Positions 5,096-6,153 of a stretch of DNA of 6,153 nt are shown here, one piece after another. The notes under the pieces are model-generated. The model saw only the letters and a list, made by a program, of their open reading frames with translations. It was not told the origin of the DNA and ran no database searches. The stretch comes from Nanobdellota archaeon (GTDB lineage: Archaea > Thermoproteota > Nitrososphaeria > Nitrososphaerales > Nitrosopumilaceae): positions 1-6,153 of the forward strand of contig JAAUVF010000058.1 of the NCBI GenBank assembly GCA_012030815.1, in the 5' to 3' direction. The position numbers and the translations under genes were made by a program. Within the stretch, counting starts at the first letter, position 1, and each line of letters starts with the position of its first letter.

Positions 5096-6153
5096 TGGTT
5101 CTAGAACTCCAAAAGCCACGTCCAATCTGGCAAATAATGTTTTCAACACATCATACTGATGTAGGATTACTATACCTCATTACATCTGTCGCATTCTTGT
5201 TCTTAGGTGGTGCACTAGCTCTTGCAATTAGAGCAGAGTTGTTCTTGCCAGGAGCACAAATTATTACTGATGCAATGACATTTAACAGAATTTTTACAGT
5301 ACATGGAACTACACTGATTTTCTTATTTATCATACCATTTGCATCTGCAGTTGGTAACTACTTTGTACCAATCATGGTACGATACAAAGACATGGCATAT
5401 CCAAAATTAAACGCAATTGCATTTTGGATGATTCCACCATCTGGTGCTCTTATTTGGTTGGGCTTTGCTGACTTTACTTGGTATGCAACTCCACCATATT
5501 CCATTATCAGCGCACCAGGCCCTGCAGCAGACATGTGGATATTTGGACTAAAGATTCTGGGAGTTTCATCAGTACTAGGAGCAATTAACTTTGTTGTTAC
5601 AATTTTAAAATGTAAACATCCTGACATGTCAATTGGTCAAGTACCATTATTGGCTTGGTCATTTCTAACATCATCTCTAATCATTATTGTTGCAATCCCA
5701 ACATTTGCTGCAGCATTATTGATGTTGCTTACTGATAGGTTGGGAGTATCTGGATTCTTTAATCCTGTAATGGGTGGCGATCCAATTGCATATGCACACT
5801 TGTTCTGGTTTACATTCCATCCTGAAGTGTATGTACTAGTAATTCCAGCAATCGGAATGATGTATGAAATTATTCCAAGATTTTCGAGAAAACCAATCTT
5901 TAGTCATAGTTCTGGAATCTTTGCTTTTGTATTGTTATCTATAGTTGGCTTTTCGTCTTGGGCACATCATATGTATGCAACAGGAATGTCTTTTACTGAA
6001 AAAACAGTATTCATGATTGGAACATTAGCTGCAGTACCAGCATCTGCAATGCACGTCTTTAATTTCCTTGCAACAATGTGGAATGGTAGAATCAGATTGC
6101 AACGCCAATGATGTGGGCAGTCGGCGGAATTGCATTATTCTTCTCAGCAGGAG
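5095..6153 (+). CDS. coxA: Haem-copper oxidase subunit I, 3'-truncated by window edge, single-base frameshift near 6099
   Basis: Catalytic subunit that reduces O2 to water at a haem-CuB centre in the membrane. Visible metal ligands are H70 in FTVHGTTLI (low-spin haem), H242 with cross-linking Y246 in HPEVYVL, and the CuB pair H291-H292 in SWAHHMY. The D-channel residues N88 and D99 (GNYF, KDMAYP), N106 and E244 match A-type enzymes. At the position of the K-channel Lys (PTG-x-K-x-F in others), the protein reads PASAMHVFNF, with H320. The frame stops at 6111 with LQRQ. Adding one G after 6099 restores ATPMMWAVGGIALFFSAG, the expected next helix, which stays open to the window end. So 338 residues plus about 18 are visible, and the remaining helices (including the other haem ligands) lie outside. 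It is the last visible gene of the oxidase operon. Confidence 0.95.

Noticed and set aside
5151..5627. Two minus-strand open frames opposite coxA
   Set aside because: Antisense shadows of conserved subunit I sequence, with no start signals or family features.
571..6102. Pseudogenes or programmed frameshifting at the four breaks
   Set aside because: The genes show no other decay, each needs only one homopolymer base, and no slippery heptamer plus structure is evident; sequence error is simpler, though I keep it as a checkable point.
1..6153. CRISPR arrays, insertion sequences, integrases, attachment sites
   Set aside because: No regularly spaced direct repeats, transposase-like frames or terminal inverted repeats were seen. 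The tRNA has no duplicated 3' fragment in this window.

Overview
The window looks like a piece of an ammonia-oxidising archaeon of the Nitrososphaerota (Thaumarchaeota), probably a low-GC marine Nitrosopumilus/Nitrosarchaeum-type lineage. This is an inference from several things read directly: AT-rich DNA, archaeal TATA-type promoters close to start codons, several TTG starts, an F420 gene (Fno/NpdG) beside an FMN/F420-type split-barrel protein, an archaeal-type alanine aminotransferase, and a haem-copper oxidase operon whose subunit II is encoded in two pieces. No stretch longer than about 60 bases lacks a proposed gene.

Layout, left to right. (1) 1-548 (+): 3' part of a polytopic membrane protein with a duplicated Asp/His motif. 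(2) 512-1002 (-): a small double-anchored membrane protein with an extracytoplasmic beta-rich domain; its tail is displaced by a probable one-base frameshift. (3) 1047-1120 (-): tRNA-Arg(TCG), divergent from (4) 1165-2336 (+): PLP-dependent alanine-type aminotransferase, broken by a one-base deletion. (5) 2333-3625 (-): three tightly packed genes reading npdG, a 77-residue two-helix membrane protein, then a pyridoxamine-phosphate-oxidase-like flavin/F420 protein. (6) 3676-4298 (+): histidine phosphatase, again broken by one base. (7) 4318-6153 (+): promoter and terminal oxidase operon: subunit II N-terminal membrane piece, subunit II TM2 plus CuA piece, an optional 14-codon linker ORF, and subunit I (coxA), which is frameshifted near its end and runs off the window.

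Functionally, the oxidase genes encode the respiratory O2-reducing complex: CuA takes electrons and subunit I holds the haems and CuB. The npdG cluster belongs to F420/NADP(H) redox exchange. The aminotransferase links pyruvate/alanine with glutamate/2-oxoglutarate.

Two points matter most to a user. First, four genes are each restored by adding one base to a short homopolymer (near 571, 1719, 3711 and 6099), so the fragmented reading frames are most likely assembly or read errors, not pseudogenes. Second, the oxidase has unusual features readable from the sequence: a split subunit II, a His where the K-channel Lys normally sits in subunit I, and a chain of TGATG stop/start overlaps. I found no CRISPR array, insertion sequence, integrase or phage gene, and nothing that amounts to a wholly new system.
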